Shown one piece after another: positions 32,442 to 44,248 of a DNA stretch of 64,000 nucleotides; position 1 is the first letter of the stretch, and the number at the start of each line of letters is the position of its first letter. Where the stretch lies: the NCBI RefSeq assembly GCF_012489685.1, contig NC_080043.1:59889283-59953282 (forward strand). The letters run 5' to 3'. Source of the stretch: Lotus japonicus. Lineage: Eukaryota > Streptophyta > Magnoliopsida > Fabales > Fabaceae. The notes under the pieces are model-generated. The model saw nothing but the letters and a program-made list of their open reading frames with translations. It did not search any database and was not told the origin of the DNA. Both the position numbers and the translations under genes were made by a program.

Positions 32442-33265
32442 ATGGCAGAAGATCTAGCAATAGCTACGGGCTCATCCGCCAACAAGCCTTCGTTCTTTGA
32501 TGGAACTGAGTATCCTTATTGGAAAAATCACATGCAACTATTCATTGAGTCGACAAACTACAAGCTTTGGAACATCATTGAAAATGGCAACATCGCTCAC
32601 AAAGATGATGCTGGAGAACCTGTAAAGGAGGATCAACTGACAGAAGCACAACGCAAGGACTATCAACTCAATGCTAGAGCCAAGTTATTCCTACTGTGTG
32701 CGTTAAGTAAATCTCAGCTGGATAAGGTTGATGGATTAGCAACAGCCAAAGAAGTCTGGGAAGCTCTAGGGTTGGCATATGAAGGTACAACGAATGTCAG
32801 ACAAGCCAAAGTAAGCTTACTCGTGGCTGAATATGTTCAAGATGAAGGAAAATGAAAGCATTGATGACATGTTTGGAAGATTCCAAACCGTCGTTAATGG
32901 GCTCAGAAATCTTGATCGCAAATACGAAAATGTTGATCAAATCATAAAGATTCTAAGATGCCTTCCCAGAAAATGGAGACCCAAGGTCACAGCCATTCAA
33001 GAAGCTAAAGATCTCAGCACCTTGAGACTGGAAGACCTCCTTGGATCTCTGAAGGTTCATGAAATAGAGCTGGCTCATGACGAAGGATTGAAGAAGCAGA
33101 AGAACATTGCATTCAAAGCAAACAGTTCAAAGGCCATTCAAACAAAAGAACAATCTGAAGAAGAAGAATCCTCAGAAGAAATGTCTGATGATGAACAAGC
33201 CCTTTTCAACAGAAAGTTCAAAAGGACGTGGATCAAACAACAAAGAGGAAAAGGAACATCAAGGA
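32442..33265 (+). pseudogene. gag: C1 gag, N-terminal and central part
   Basis: Gag starts MAEDLAIATGSSANKPSFFDG after the conserved 'gtaaagatcc' leader. The capsid-type domain has YPYWKNHMQLFIES, NARAKLFLLCALS and a second part SIDDMFGRFQTVVNGLRNLD. A frame break lies near 32830-32855: the first frame ends in TGA and the rest continues in the frame of MKENESIDD. An acidic segment (EEEESSEEMSDDEQALF) precedes the cut. At 33266 a 2.5-kb solo LTR splits gag; the zinc knuckle is found on its far side. Gag forms the particle that packages element RNA. Confidence 0.88.
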
Positions 33266-35759
33266 TGTAACGCCCCGATTTCTCGAGTGTTACACAGTAA
33301 CTTATTAACCAATTTTCGTAAAGAGTTTTCGTCGATTCACTTATTAATCTTGAATTAATGATAAAAGTTCAATTTTACAAAATTCTCGAAACTTAACCAT
33401 TTCAAACTTGCGGAAATAATTATCAACTTAAACCTCAAACTTTGTTAATCATTGAAAAGAGTATGAAATAAATATCCGGAAGAAAACTTCAAAGTAAATT
33501 ACATCAAGTTAAACTATCTCAACTAAAATAAAGTAATGGTTCAATACTTCCAAAACTCGGTACTCTCAACCCAAAAGAAAAATGGATGTCTCAAAACCCA
33601 ACCATATCCTTGGCCCCTTCCTCTTTATCTTCTTCCTCTTCATCAGAAGTGTAGTCGTCATCCGGTAGTGGCTCATCACGTAGCATCAACTCCCAAGAAT
33701 GAGTCGTCGCCATTATCTTCACGACCATCTACCCCCCCCAAATAAACACATAGCAAACAAGCAGGGTTAGGTCTAACAAAAAGAATGATAATGAAAAAAT
33801 CAACAACAACATAATATAAGTACATTATATGTCTTTTATGGGAAAGAGTCAGTTACTAACAGAATCTCACATCATACAACCCACCAATCCTGCCTTGGCC
33901 AATCACTTACATCCGCAGATGTACAATCACGTGAAGCTGCAATACTTCACAAAAATCTCATGGTGACCGCAGTCAACCCAACACGTGGAGCCGCAATGAT
34001 CCACAAAATCTCTAGGTGACCGCAGTCAACCTTTTCACGTGGAGACCAACAGTCAATCCACAATTCTCCCTCGCGTGCAAGCCCATCGTTCTCATGGACT
34101 ATAGTCTACACTAGACCTATGCCCATAATATTCACATTTACTTGCAAGCGAGTTAATTACACGTTTCTCTTTGTTTAAGTCTCTAAAGTCAACCTAGAGT
34201 CTTACATCAACATCGCATAAATACAACAATTAAACGATCACAGACACATCGGGAATTACAGCTAGATGAGCGACCCTTTGAACAATTTCCAATAATATCA
34301 CAATTCACGTAAGGCATAGCATAAACTTACACTTACGCATGGCACATCATGGCATAAATTATCAAATAAGGTAACATAAGGCTTATGCATGGAAAACAAC
34401 ACATTTTCGCAACTTAGCTTTTTGGACAGCAGAAACAACGTTCATTGAAACTGGTCTACAGAATGCGTACTCCAACCAAAAATCATGTATAATATCTTTC
34501 TGGAAAGATATTTTAAAGATCTACAACTCTCTAGTTAAAATCATTTTCATTTGAGCCCCAGAATTAGGTGATATTACTCCTTAAAGTTTCTGTCCGACAC
34601 AGGGAAAAACAGCAGGTATGACAGTTACCCAAAACGACCTACAACACACAATACTAGACCAAAATTTATGATCTTTATATTCCTGGAAAGCTCTTTCGAA
34701 TATCTAAAATTTGTATGTTAATCATTTCTTTATTTGGCGACCAGAAACAAGTGAAAATAGGACCTGAAGTTTACTGTCCAGCACAGAAATCTGACAGAGA
34801 ATGCATTTGCCATCAATTTCGTTTTAGCATTCTATTCTAAGGGTTCTAAGTCATCTACCAGCATCAAATATAGTAACATGTTCACAGTGTAACCCAATAT
34901 CACATGGAAAAAGTCCAGCACACATCGCATATTCAAAACCTCAAGCACATCAATCAAGTTCATACATAAAATCATGTCAAAGCATGGCAATATGGCCTAG
35001 ACATGCTACCCAACTCCTAGGACCAGCCCTTACCTTGGCTAACTTGGTGAAAAGGAAAAGGTTTTGGTGAAGAAAAGGTCCAAGAACGCTGCTGTCCACG
35101 TCCCCTCACTCTCCCTCTCAGCTCTCTCTCTCTCTCTCGCAAGGTTCTCCCTCTCGCGCGTGCGTCACTGGCGGTGGTGGCGGCTTGATCGGTGGCATGT
35201 CTCTCTTGCTCTCTCTCAGGTTTTCACGTGGAGCTGTATGGTTTCTGTTCTTGTTCAGAATGAGGGGAAAAAAAGGGTTTTCCCCCCCTTATTTCCCATG
35301 CAACCCGCGGCCTCACACACATGTGGACTAGGGTTTCATTTTTTTTTCTTCTTTTCACTTAAGCCTGCAACCACCCTTGACCCATTAGTAATCACCACTT
35401 AACCAGGTCCAAATTACAGATAGGCCCCACTCTTTATAGTTAAAACCCAATTAAACTCGGAATTAAAAGGAAAATACAACACTTAATCCGCTGGCACATT
35501 ACAGCCCGATCCTTGCTCAGTAAAATTCGAAAATCTCGAGCTACAGAGGTCGGAATGACCTGATTCTACTTCGAGAATTTTCTACACTTAAAGGGCTACG
35601 ACTCTCATGAAGGACGTTTTCCGAAATGAGGTCGTTAAGACCCTCTCAAAATTCACACAAGTTGACAGTTGTAATCTGTCAAAACTCAAACTTAGCCAAA
35701 AGTCTTATTTTATTCAATCTATCACTTAAGCATTACATAAGTAAGTCTAGGGTCTTACA
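33266..35759 (-). mobile_element. 2.49-kb solo LTR, chromovirus type (copy A3), inverted
   Basis: The plus strand starts TGTAACGCCCCG and ends GGGTCTTACA; on the minus strand this is TGTAAGACCC...GGGGCGTTACA, as in the other copies. It is flanked by AAGGA (33261-33265, 35760-35764). Its 3' half is nearly identical, inverted, to 1-1545. It sits between gag codons of C1. A CT-rich microsatellite is at 35105-35150. Open frames such as 35064-35402 follow from low-complexity sequence and are not supported as genes. Confidence 0.88.
33591..33728 (-). CDS. LTR-borne acidic micro-ORF, 45 codons (copy in A3)
   Basis: This has the same frame, start and stop as the ORF at 1083-1220 in the inverted sister LTR. 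The acidic run reads DEEEEDKEEG and the ORF ends AKDMVGF. Only a few substitutions separate the two, with no frame break. The function is unknown, and conservation may simply reflect the youth of the copies. Confidence 0.3.
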   Translation of the reverse strand: MVVKIMATTHSWELMLRDEPLPDDDYTSDEEEEDKEEGAKDMVGF

Positions 35760-36569
35760 AAGGAAGGACAACAAACGGGACTCAAGCATGAAAAAGAAAC
35801 CGCTCACTCACAAAGGTGAAGTGGCTCAAACTTAGACAAAAGCAACATCACCTGCTTCGAGTGCAAAAAGCCAGGACACATCAAGCCGGACTGTCCAAGA
35901 CTAGCAAAGAAATCAGGCAAGAAACCCTTCTACAAGAAAAAGAAAGCTCTAGCTGCTGGATGGGATGAATCTGAGGACGGTTCAGAAGATGATGATGAAG
36001 ACGAAGATGATGATGCACTCTTTGCTCTTATGGCATCTGCAGAAAGCTCAGATGATGAAGATGATGATGAAGTAAAATCTGAAAACCTTAAGGAAGAATT
36101 CAATGAACTACTTGAACATTCATATGCTCTATCTGAAAAGTACAAAACCTTGAAGAAACAATTTGCTAAATTACTACTCGAGCATGAAAAAGTCTTAATA
36201 GAAAAAGATCATGTAGTTAAAGAAAATACTGCTTTAAAGGAACAGGATTCTGTTAAGGAAGTAACTACTCTAAAGAAAAGAATTAAAGTATTAATAGATG
36301 ATCTATCCACGTTTACTATAGGTCATGACAATCTAGTTAAATTGTGTGGAAATAGTCGCGAATTGTACGATAAAAGTGGACTAGGATTTGATAGTGAATC
36401 AGCTTCATCCAGTGAATATATGTCTGATATATCTTTTACATCATCTGAATCTAGTCAAAGTAAGTTTGTCGTAAATTGCAAGATTGAGCGAGATGAACGA
36501 AAAACCTCTTATGAGAAGAAGGTTCCTTCAAAAGTTATTGCTAACCCCTCAGGACCCAAGAAATTCTAG
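35760..36569 (+). pseudogene. gag: C1 gag C-terminal part with zinc knuckle
   Basis: It resumes after the duplicated AAGGA. A canonical CCHC zinc knuckle CFECKKPGHIKPDC is at 35852-35893. Then come a Lys-rich stretch (KKSGKKPFYKKKK), a long Asp/Glu-rich run, and a coiled coil (YALSEKYKTLKKQFAKLLLEHEKVL). A TAG at 36567-36569 (PKKF, stop, VPKK) ends the frame where a Trp codon is expected. The knuckle binds element RNA. Confidence 0.88.
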
Positions 36570-38115
36570 GTACCTAAAAAGTCAATTATCTCTATTGCAG
36601 ACCTATTTAACAGAATGAAGGAAACGCCAACAATGGCACCTGGACAGTGGTTGCTCGTGTCACATGACGGGAGAAAAGTCTATGTTCCCAAAGATCCAAA
36701 CTAAAAGAAATGGTGGATCGGTTACCTTTGGTGGAAATCAGAAGGGACTCATTGTCGGAGAAGGTAATGTTGGTAAGGAACCACTTCCTGTGATTAGTAA
36801 TGTTCTATTGGTTGAAGGATTAAAACACAATCTACTTAACATAAGTCAATTATGTGATAGTGGGTTCACTGTTTCCTTTAATAAAGTGAAGTGTAGTGTC
36901 ACTGATATTGATGACAAGATCATCTTTGAAGCTCAGAGACAAGGGAATCTATATAAGACGAACTTGGAAAACCTAGCAAATCAAAATGTAACGTGTCTAG
37001 TATCATCAGAGGACAATACATGGCTTTGGAATAGGAAGCTAGGGCATGCTTCCTTAAGGACCATCACTAAAATCATAAGTAATGACTTAGTACGTGGTCT
37101 GCCAAAACTAAATATCAAATTTGATGTTACATGTTCTGCTTGTGTTCAAAGCAAACAACATCGTACCTCCTGTCGTGCTAAAAACTTTGTCAGCACCAGC
37201 AAACCTCTGGACCTGTTACATATGGATTTGTTTGGTCCTACTAGAGTAGCTAGTATTTCTGGAAGGAGATATTGTCTTGTCATAATTGATGACTACACAA
37301 GATTCTGTTGAGTATTCTTCCTAACAAGTAAATATGAAACCTTTCGAGCATTCAAGATTTTCAGCAAAAGAGTTCATAACGAAAAAGGATACTGCATCAC
37401 AACCATTCGCAGTGATCGAGGAGGAGAATTTGTAAATGAAGAATTTGAAAAATTATGTGAACAAGAAGGCATTACTCATCAATTCTCTGCTCCTAGAATC
37501 CATAAGCAAAACGGAGTTGCTGAACGAAAGAACATGTCACTTCATGAAATGGCAAGAACGATGCTAAGCAAAACTTCTCTACCCAAGTACTTTTGGGCTG
37601 AAGCTATTGAAACTGCATGCTACATCGAGAACAAAATTTCCATGCGACCTTTGTTAAAGAAAATTCCTTATGAGCTTTGGCGCGGAAGACGTCCTACCGT
37701 TTCGTACTTTCATCCTTTTGGGTGCAAATGCTTCATACTCAACACTAAGGACAATGTCGGAAAATTTGACAACAAATCTGATCAAGGTATTCTCTTAGGA
37801 TACTCTACTCACTCTAAAGCGTATAGAGTTTTCAACTCTATGACGAAAGCCGTAGAGGAATCCATCAATGTCAAGTTTGAAGATCACTCAACCGAATCAA
37901 TCAATCGTTTAGAAAGAGACTTCCTAAACCTTGACCTATCTGATCAAGATGATGATGGTCTCTCCAAAGAAGCTCAACCCTCGAACATCTCACATGTAGA
38001 ACAGTTCACTACTCCTCAACCAGAAGCTCAAGAACAGTCTGATCAAATCATGACGTCAAGTGGTATCTCTCTTCCAAGGGAGTGGAAATACAAATTCGAT
38101 CATCCACCAGAATAG
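36570..38115 (+). pseudogene. pol: C1 protease and integrase
   Basis: The protease Asp is at 36643-36645 in LDSGCSCHMTG (the usual Arg before HMTG is Cys), then TFGGNQKGLIVGEG. The integrase zinc finger (RKLGHASLRT ... CSACVQSKQH) and core follow: LLHMDLFGP, IRSDRGGEF and GVAERKN, so the DDE residues are present. A TGA at 37309-37311 stands where a Trp codon is expected (DDYTRFC, stop, VFFL). A TAG at 38113-38115 ends the frame after KFDHPPE. Both breaks are single-base stops; the frame itself is kept, which differs from C2, where shifts dominate. Confidence 0.88.
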
Positions 38116-39189
38116 TTTATTGGAAGCATCTCAGAAAAAGTCAAGACAAGGTCAGCCTTCAGAGAAGAATCCAACAGCGCATTTATCTCAGAGATTGAAC
38201 CCAAAACCGTAGATGAAGCCCTACAAGATGAAGGATGGATTCTAGCCATGCAAGAAGAACTGAGTCAATTTAAAAGAAGCGAAGTCTGGACACTTGTACC
38301 CAAACCAAAAGGAAAATCAATCATTGGTACCAAGTGGGTCTTCAGAAACAAGATGGATGAAAATGGAAAAGTAACTAGGAACAAAGCAAGACTGGTAGCT
38401 CAAGGATACAATCAACAAGAAGGAATTGATTACACAGAAACCTTTGCTCCAGTGGCCAGAATTGAAGCAATTCGTATTCTTCTAGCTTTTGCATGCCAAC
38501 ATTCCATTAAACTATATCAAATGGATGTCAAAAGTGTCTTTCTAAATGGAGTAATAGAAGAATAAGTCTATGTGAATCAGCCTCCAGGTTTTGAGGAGCC
38601 ATCTTGCTCCGAGCATGTGTTCAAACTTAAGAAAGCTCTCTATGGTTTAAAACAAGCGCCAAGGGCTTGGTACGATCGTTTAAGCAGTTTTCTCATGAAG
38701 AACGGTTTCTCAAGAGGAAAGATTGACAACACCTTATTCAGAAAGCAACTGAAAGATGACTACATTCTTGTACAACTGTACATTGATGACATCATCTTTG
38801 GAGCCACTAGTGATAACCTATGCAAGGAATTTTCAACTCTCATGCAAAGCGAATTCGAGATGAGTATGATGGGGGAACTAAAATTCTTTCTTGGTCTTCA
38901 AATCAAGCAAGAGAAAGAAAAGATCTACATACACCAGACCAAATATATAAAGGATATACTCAAGAAATACACCATGCAAAACTCAAATAAAATGAGTACT
39001 CCTATGTACCCAAACACTGTTCTAGACAAGAATGATGAAAGCTCACCGGTCGATCCAACATCGTACCGTGGAATGATAGGATCTCTCTTGTACCTTACTT
39101 CATATAGACCTGACATTATGTTCAGTGTTTGCCTATGTGCCAGATTCCATGTAAACCCTCAACAATCTCATCTCAGTGCGGTTAAATGA
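38116..39189 (+). pseudogene. pol: C1 reverse transcriptase
   Basis: Copia RT with [70 protein letters not shown] and the catalytic LYIDDIIFGA (YIDD). A TAA at 38563-38565 follows VIEE, just before VYVNQPPGFEE. A TGA at 39187-39189 follows SAVK, where Arg is expected. Catalytic residues are kept, but the two stops make it inactive. Confidence 0.9.
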
Positions 39190-39723
39190 ATATTTAGATA
39201 CCTAATAGGTCCTGCTAATGTTGGTCTGTTATATGAGAAAGGTAGTGATTTCAGGCTGAGTGGATACTGTGATGCTGACTATGCTGGAGATAGAGTTGAG
39301 CGAAAAAGCACCAGTGGAGGATGTCACTTTCTAGGAAACTGTTTAGTTTCCTGGTCTAGCAAAAGACAAAGCACCATATCCCTATCCACTGCTGAAGTTG
39401 AGTGCGTAGCAGCTAGCTCGTGTTGCACTTAACTTCTCTGGATCAAGCATCAACTTGAAGACTACAACATCCATGAAGATCACATACCTTTACTATGTGA
39501 TAACACAAGTGCTATAAATATAGCGAAAAATCCAGTTCAACACTCAAGGACAAAGCACATTGAAATATAGCATCACTTCATCAGAGATCTAGTTGGGAAA
39601 GGACATATTGATATGTCTTATGTTCATACTGAAGATCAACTTGCTGACATTTTGACAAAACCTTTACTGGAAGGCAGATTCTCTGACCTAAGAGAAAGAA
39701 TCAATATGCAATATGCAAATTGA
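39190..39723 (+). pseudogene. pol: C1 RNase H and end of pol
   Basis: It has the copia RNase H signature SGYCDADYAGD, KSTSGGCHFLG and SKRQSTISLSTAE, and ends with DQLADILTKPL and a natural stop at 39721-39723. Internal stops lie near 39430 (after SCCT) and near 39568 (after HIEI). The Ala/Glu of the usual STAEAEY block reads AEVEC, a further sign of decay. Confidence 0.88.
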
Positions 39724-40209
39724 AGATATAGAAATGCAAGTTTGCTATTTTGCAGGTACCGTTCAATGAACTAACTGGGTACAGTTCAAGAGCCATCTCA
39801 GAACGAACTGAGCCAACTGCATACGTGCCACATCGTACTATGAGTTTATCTTTGCTACTGTTCAGCCTTTCCTGAAAATTGACTGTCAAAAGTTCAACGT
39901 CATCATATTTGTGACACGTGCTTCAACAGTAATTTTCTGAAAAGTCACATCACATTCAATGCTCAACAGTTACTCAGTCAGCCTTTATCGCGTGTGCAGC
40001 CCCAACTCAATTGTTTAATATTTTCTCTTTTCAAGGAAAACCGCTCTTTGCACTTCCTTCCAAAACCGTCATTCCATATTCCCAATCAACATATCTCTAA
40101 AAGATTTTGCAAACTTACTTCACGCTTTCTCATTTGCAAAATACTCTCTCTCTCCTCCAAGAAAAGCAACTTCATTTCTCTACAAGTTTCTCCTCTTCTC
40201 AAAAACCTA
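39724..40209 (+). other. C1 spacer between pol and env-like ORF
   Basis: This stretch is non-coding. The open frame running into the env-like ORF from 39994 is rich in Ser/Phe/Leu and is not needed: the ATG at 40210 in context CCTAATGGCC fits as the start. Confidence 0.55.
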
Positions 40210-41746
40210 ATGGCCGGAGTTCTTGCAACGGCCTCTAAGGCCCCTTCCAAGAAAGGTGGAAAGACACCCTACACTAAGGCTGAAATGGAGATTCTGAAGA
40301 GAAGATCTGAGAAGATCAACCTACAACGGTCTGTTCAGAACCAAGAAATAGGAGTTGTGAAGACTGAAAAACTGGGTGATAACGCTCTGGTTTCACCAAG
40401 ATACCTTGATATGAAGGTATTTGCATTTGTAAAAATGGCAGGACTCACGGACCTTCTCTATCAAGACTGGGAGACGGTGTACAATGTAGCACAGCGTGAA
40501 GTTTATGTGCCTCTTGTCAAAGAATTCTATGACTGTGCTGTGGTGAAGAATCGTGAAACCATCAGGTCAAGAGCGTACAACAAAATCATTGACGTCACTT
40601 TGCAAGACGTCGCTGAGGCTCTTGATGTGAGTCTGGATCAAGGTGAGAAATACTCTCCCTCATGGTGGTCAAAGACAGAAGACTACCGTTGCATCTGGAA
40701 AAATCAAAAAGATCCCTTGCTAGTGGAAGTGAGCAATCTTAGAGATGTGCTCAAGTTCAACAATGCTGTGATCAGCAAAGTGGTTCTTCCCAAAGATGAT
40801 GCAAGAGGACATGTAAGCGCACATGCAAGGTATGCAATTTACAAGATTGTAAAAAGGGTGAAGATAAATCCTGCTCATTTGATGTGGAATTACTTGATTA
40901 ACTTCCTGGATATGGGAAAAGGATACCTTCCCTTTGGGTCCCTACTGACCGTGATTCTTGAGAAGAAAAGAATTACTGCTGAATTTATGGAAAACAAGGC
41001 TGAACAATTGGAAGAGGATATGATCTGGCCCACTCCTATCAAGCTAGGAGATGTAAGCAAAATGAATATCCCTTACGATAATTCAGAGGTTCCTGATTAA
41101 TACCTGAAAAAGAAGAAAAGAGTTGTAAGAGAGAAGGAGAAAACATATGCAAATGTTAAAGCTGGTAAAGGAAAGGTGAAAACCTTGAAAGAACTAGCGA
41201 AACAAATCAGCAAGGTTCCAAGCAAAAGAGTCGTTTCTGCTGCTTTGCGAATCGCACCGTTCTCTGAGGACGAGCCAGAACAGTCCAGGGACGTGCCTAA
41301 GGCACCTACTAAGGAACGATCCATCCGGATCATCAAAGGTGGAGTTCCTGTACAATCTGCTTCTCATCTCATCGCTTCAAGAACAAGATATGGGCAAGGG
41401 TCTCCTGCTTGCAAGCTTGCAGAACCCAAGAAAAAGCTTAAACGTTTAAGGAAGCAGTTTGATGATGAATCCACTGTACAAGTTCAACAGCCTCACTACT
41501 GCAAAAGGAAGATTTTAGCAACTTAGACTCCAACTTTCCACACCACGAGGTAAACCCTGAAATCTCAAATCAAGAATTTGTCAATTCTCAGTTTGATGAT
41601 TCATATGATCCACACCACAACATCACACCACAACAACCACACCTTTCACCAAAACCACTTTCACCCTCCTCACACCAAGAAGAATTCACTGTGAATCCCA
41701 CTGATCACAGTTCACCAAAATTTTCTCATGTTCTTACTATGGATTC
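40210..41746 (+). pseudogene. C1 env-like / plant-transposon-protein ORF, N-terminal part
   Basis: It starts MAGVLATASKAPSKKGGK at 40210. The first 297 codons are open: a basic start, then a globular domain (YLDMKVFAFVKMAGLTDLLY, REVYVPLVKEFYDCAV, DVTLQDVAEALDVSL, KINPAHLMWNYLINFLDMGKGYLPFGSLLT) of the kind called 'putative plant transposon protein'. A TAA at 41098-41100 is followed in the same frame by a Lys-rich stretch to a stop at 41526. The rest up to 41746 is Pro/His/Ser-rich and has lost frame. The R2 element splits it at 41747. In SIRE elements this position is the env-like gene; no viral envelope role has been shown. Confidence 0.65.
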
Positions 41747-43035
41747 TGTTGGTAAATCCGCAAGTGTACGAATCCACCCGGTTTTAAATATCGAACCACA
41801 GGGATTGTGAGTGACTAAATTCAGCTTAAGCCTTGAGTTTGAAGGTTTGTTTTATTGAATCAAAGATATGTTGAAGTAGTAATAAGGAAAAGGAAAAATA
41901 AAAAGACAATTCAGAAAATAACATGCTTTGGGTTCTTGTTCAACTAGTCAATTCAAGTACATCATTCTAAGCACATGTTCTCATGGATCTCTCCTTGATG
42001 ATATAACCTAGTTACTCACTTATTGATTCCTCACATAAGCAATTCTCTCATACTAAAAGCTAAGCCCAATTCCTTGTGTACTTAGTCATTTATATGAGGT
42101 TTTAGATCATGCAAATTCAGCCATCAAACCCCAACCCTTCCTCTATTCCTAGTAGCAAGTATAGAAGGGGTAATCCCAAATCAGTTCCCTAATCTATAAC
42201 AAACTTCCGTTCTGATTATAGAATAGTATAAAGCAAGCATGCATACAAGCTTAGATTGAAATTCAGAAAATGGGATTCAAGGGAAGAAGAAGAACATGTG
42301 GGAAAGAACTTAAGATTATAACTCAAATATAAAAAGTCTTACAAAGAAATCCAAAGCAAAAGAAGAGAGATTAGCCAAGCATGGCAAGAGTCATGCTTGG
42401 CTAAAAACCTGAATTACAAGCTTAGAAGCCCTCTCACACTCTCCTAGATGCTCTACCTCTGAGTTTATGTAAAAATGAAAGTATCAAAAGATTACAAAAG
42501 AAAATGACTAAAATCCTATTTATAGGCAAAATTCCCGAGTCTGGGCTGTTCTGGGTGCTCAGGCCTGAGCGCCAATTGCATGCCCAAAACATGCTTTCTG
42601 GAGCTAATTGGTGCCTAGGTGCCCATTCTCAGCGCCTAGGCGCTTAAGCTCGCCTGAAAAGGACTTTTTGGCTTCTGAAACTCCTCTTTTCAATCCTCTT
42701 TAAGTTCTTCATCAATTCCATGCTTCTTGGCCTTCTTTCTCCTTCAGTTTCTGCTCTCCAAACCTAACCAACAAGTCAAGGAAGATTCTAGAAGCTCCAA
42801 GAGCTCATTAGCACAAGAGGTCCTTCATAAAACACAACAAAACCATGCAAGTCCTAAACTTTACTTAAAATGCAAGAAAACTACCTATAAAACTACTAAA
42901 TTACCAAAACAAAATAAAGACTAAAGAAAAGAATAAAAATGCATGAGAATGCATGAAACACTACATGAGACACAAGAAAAAGACTCAAAACCTACAAGGA
43001 AAACCCTAAAAACATCATATAAACCCGGGTCATCA
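41747..43035. mobile_element. 1.29-kb TG...CA element with 5-bp duplication (R2)
   Basis: It starts TGTTGGTAAATCCGCAAG, ends GGGTCATCA and is flanked by GATTC (41742-41746, 43036-43040). It is in the same orientation and of the same family as R1 (3930-5315), with small indels. The GC palindromes are fewer here (42545-42650). It is inserted in the Ser-Ser-Asp-coding part of the C1 env-like ORF. Small open frames inside it (for example 42727-42924) look accidental. Confidence 0.78.
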
Positions 43036-43848
43036 GATTCCTCCGATGAGGAACGCACTGTTCAACAAACCAAGACAAAATCTCAACTGTTTAATTTCTT
43101 CCCTTTGACTCTAGCAACCCCAATTGATCAACCCTTTCAAAACACTCCACAAGCACAAAATAATGAAAGCACCCCAAAACCACACTCAAGGCCAGGTGCA
43201 GTCTGCATCCTATCTCAGGCGAGAAAGAGGCGTCTTCAGACACTAGTGTCCTCTGCTATTAAGCATAGGCGCACTACAAGAACAACCAAGGCGCACTTCA
43301 AGGTCTTTCAGGCAAAACTGATTAAGAAAATTGAGAAGGCTCCCAATCATTCTGTGTCTGTCTCATGGAAAAGATCCTCTAATGTTGGCTACAAATATCA
43401 TTTGGAAGCAAGCAAGGTACCAGATTGGGATGAATGGCAAGTTTGTGCAACTAAAGGCTATGTTGGCACACTGTCCTACTCCCTTCTGAACAGGTTAACT
43501 GCTTTAATTGTTTTCTTGGGCAACTGGGTCTTCATTTTGCTGCCAAGGAACATTCCAGACATCCTTATGCGTCCAGAAAAACTTCACATCGTCAAAGGAA
43601 AAGCAAAACTTCAGGAAGAAGGTGAATGTTCAGCTCCGCTGAACAATGCAACCAGAGATGAGCAACTCATAATTCCTGATGCTGACAATACTGTTGATGA
43701 TCAAGGGAATGAGCAAGAGAACATGGAGCAACCTATGGAAGATCAATTTGTTCGCAGAAGCGATTTTGAGGATCATAAGAATCAAATCAACACTCTCTTC
43801 TATGATCTGGCCTCAAAGGTTGACCTGCTCCTGAATCGTTTTGGCTAA
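43036..43848 (+). pseudogene. C1 env-like ORF, C-terminal part with hydrophobic segment
   Basis: It resumes with DSSDEERTVQQTK after the duplication. It holds a basic region (KHRRTTRTTKAHFK), a globular piece (YKYHLEASKVPDWDEWQV), a hydrophobic stretch LTALIVFLGNWVFILLP near 43496-43546 that could be one membrane segment, an acidic region, and a C-terminal heptad-like stretch (FYDLASKVDLLLNRFG) before the stop at 43846-43848. A hydrophobic helix plus a terminal coiled coil is what led others to call such ORFs env-like. It is intact over 270 codons but separated from its N-terminus by R2 and stops. Confidence 0.65.
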
Positions 43849-44234
43849 TGGCCACTCTCTACCTCTATCGTTCTATGTTATTTATCTCTGGCCTCCAAGA
43901 ATATTTACACTTTAATTCTTGACCTTTGTCATATCCGTACTTAAGTTATCCTATATGCATGTCTCTTTTGGTTAACATGTCTTTTTAATAATGCCAAAGG
44001 GGGAGAAGAGAAAGGAAAGAGAAAGGGTAGAAAAGATAAATTTTTTTCCTCTAAATCTATTCTATAGATAATAGTTAAAACATAGATTCATTTAGTCAGA
44101 GGGAGTGGGAGTGAAGCGAATGAAATTCTTTTTGAAAACATTTCTAAACTCAAAATTCTTTGGAAACTTCACTAAACTCGGGGGGGAGGGGTTTATTATG
44201 TCAATTACCTCTTTCTATAAAATTTGTCATTATC
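43849..44234 (+). other. C1 3' untranslated region with purine tracts
   Basis: This non-coding stretch has additional purine tracts: AAAGGGGGAGAAGAG near 43996 and GGGGGGGAGGGG near 44180, besides the true polypurine tract. No antisense gene is present here, unlike C2 and C4. Confidence 0.7.
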
Positions 44235-44248
44235 AAAAAGGGGGAGAT
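44235..44248 (+). promoter_or_regulatory. C1 polypurine tract
   Basis: AAAAAGGGGGAGAT lies directly before the 3' LTR. Confidence 0.92.

Noticed and set aside
35064..35402. 112-codon ORF in solo LTR A3
   Set aside because: It runs through a CT microsatellite and is antisense to the LTR; the product is low-complexity Leu/Ser/Arg.
1..35759. A1 and A3 as arms of one large inverted structure such as a 33-kb foldback element
   Set aside because: Each is an LTR of the same family; A3 has its own perfect target duplication, so the inverted order is chance insertion.
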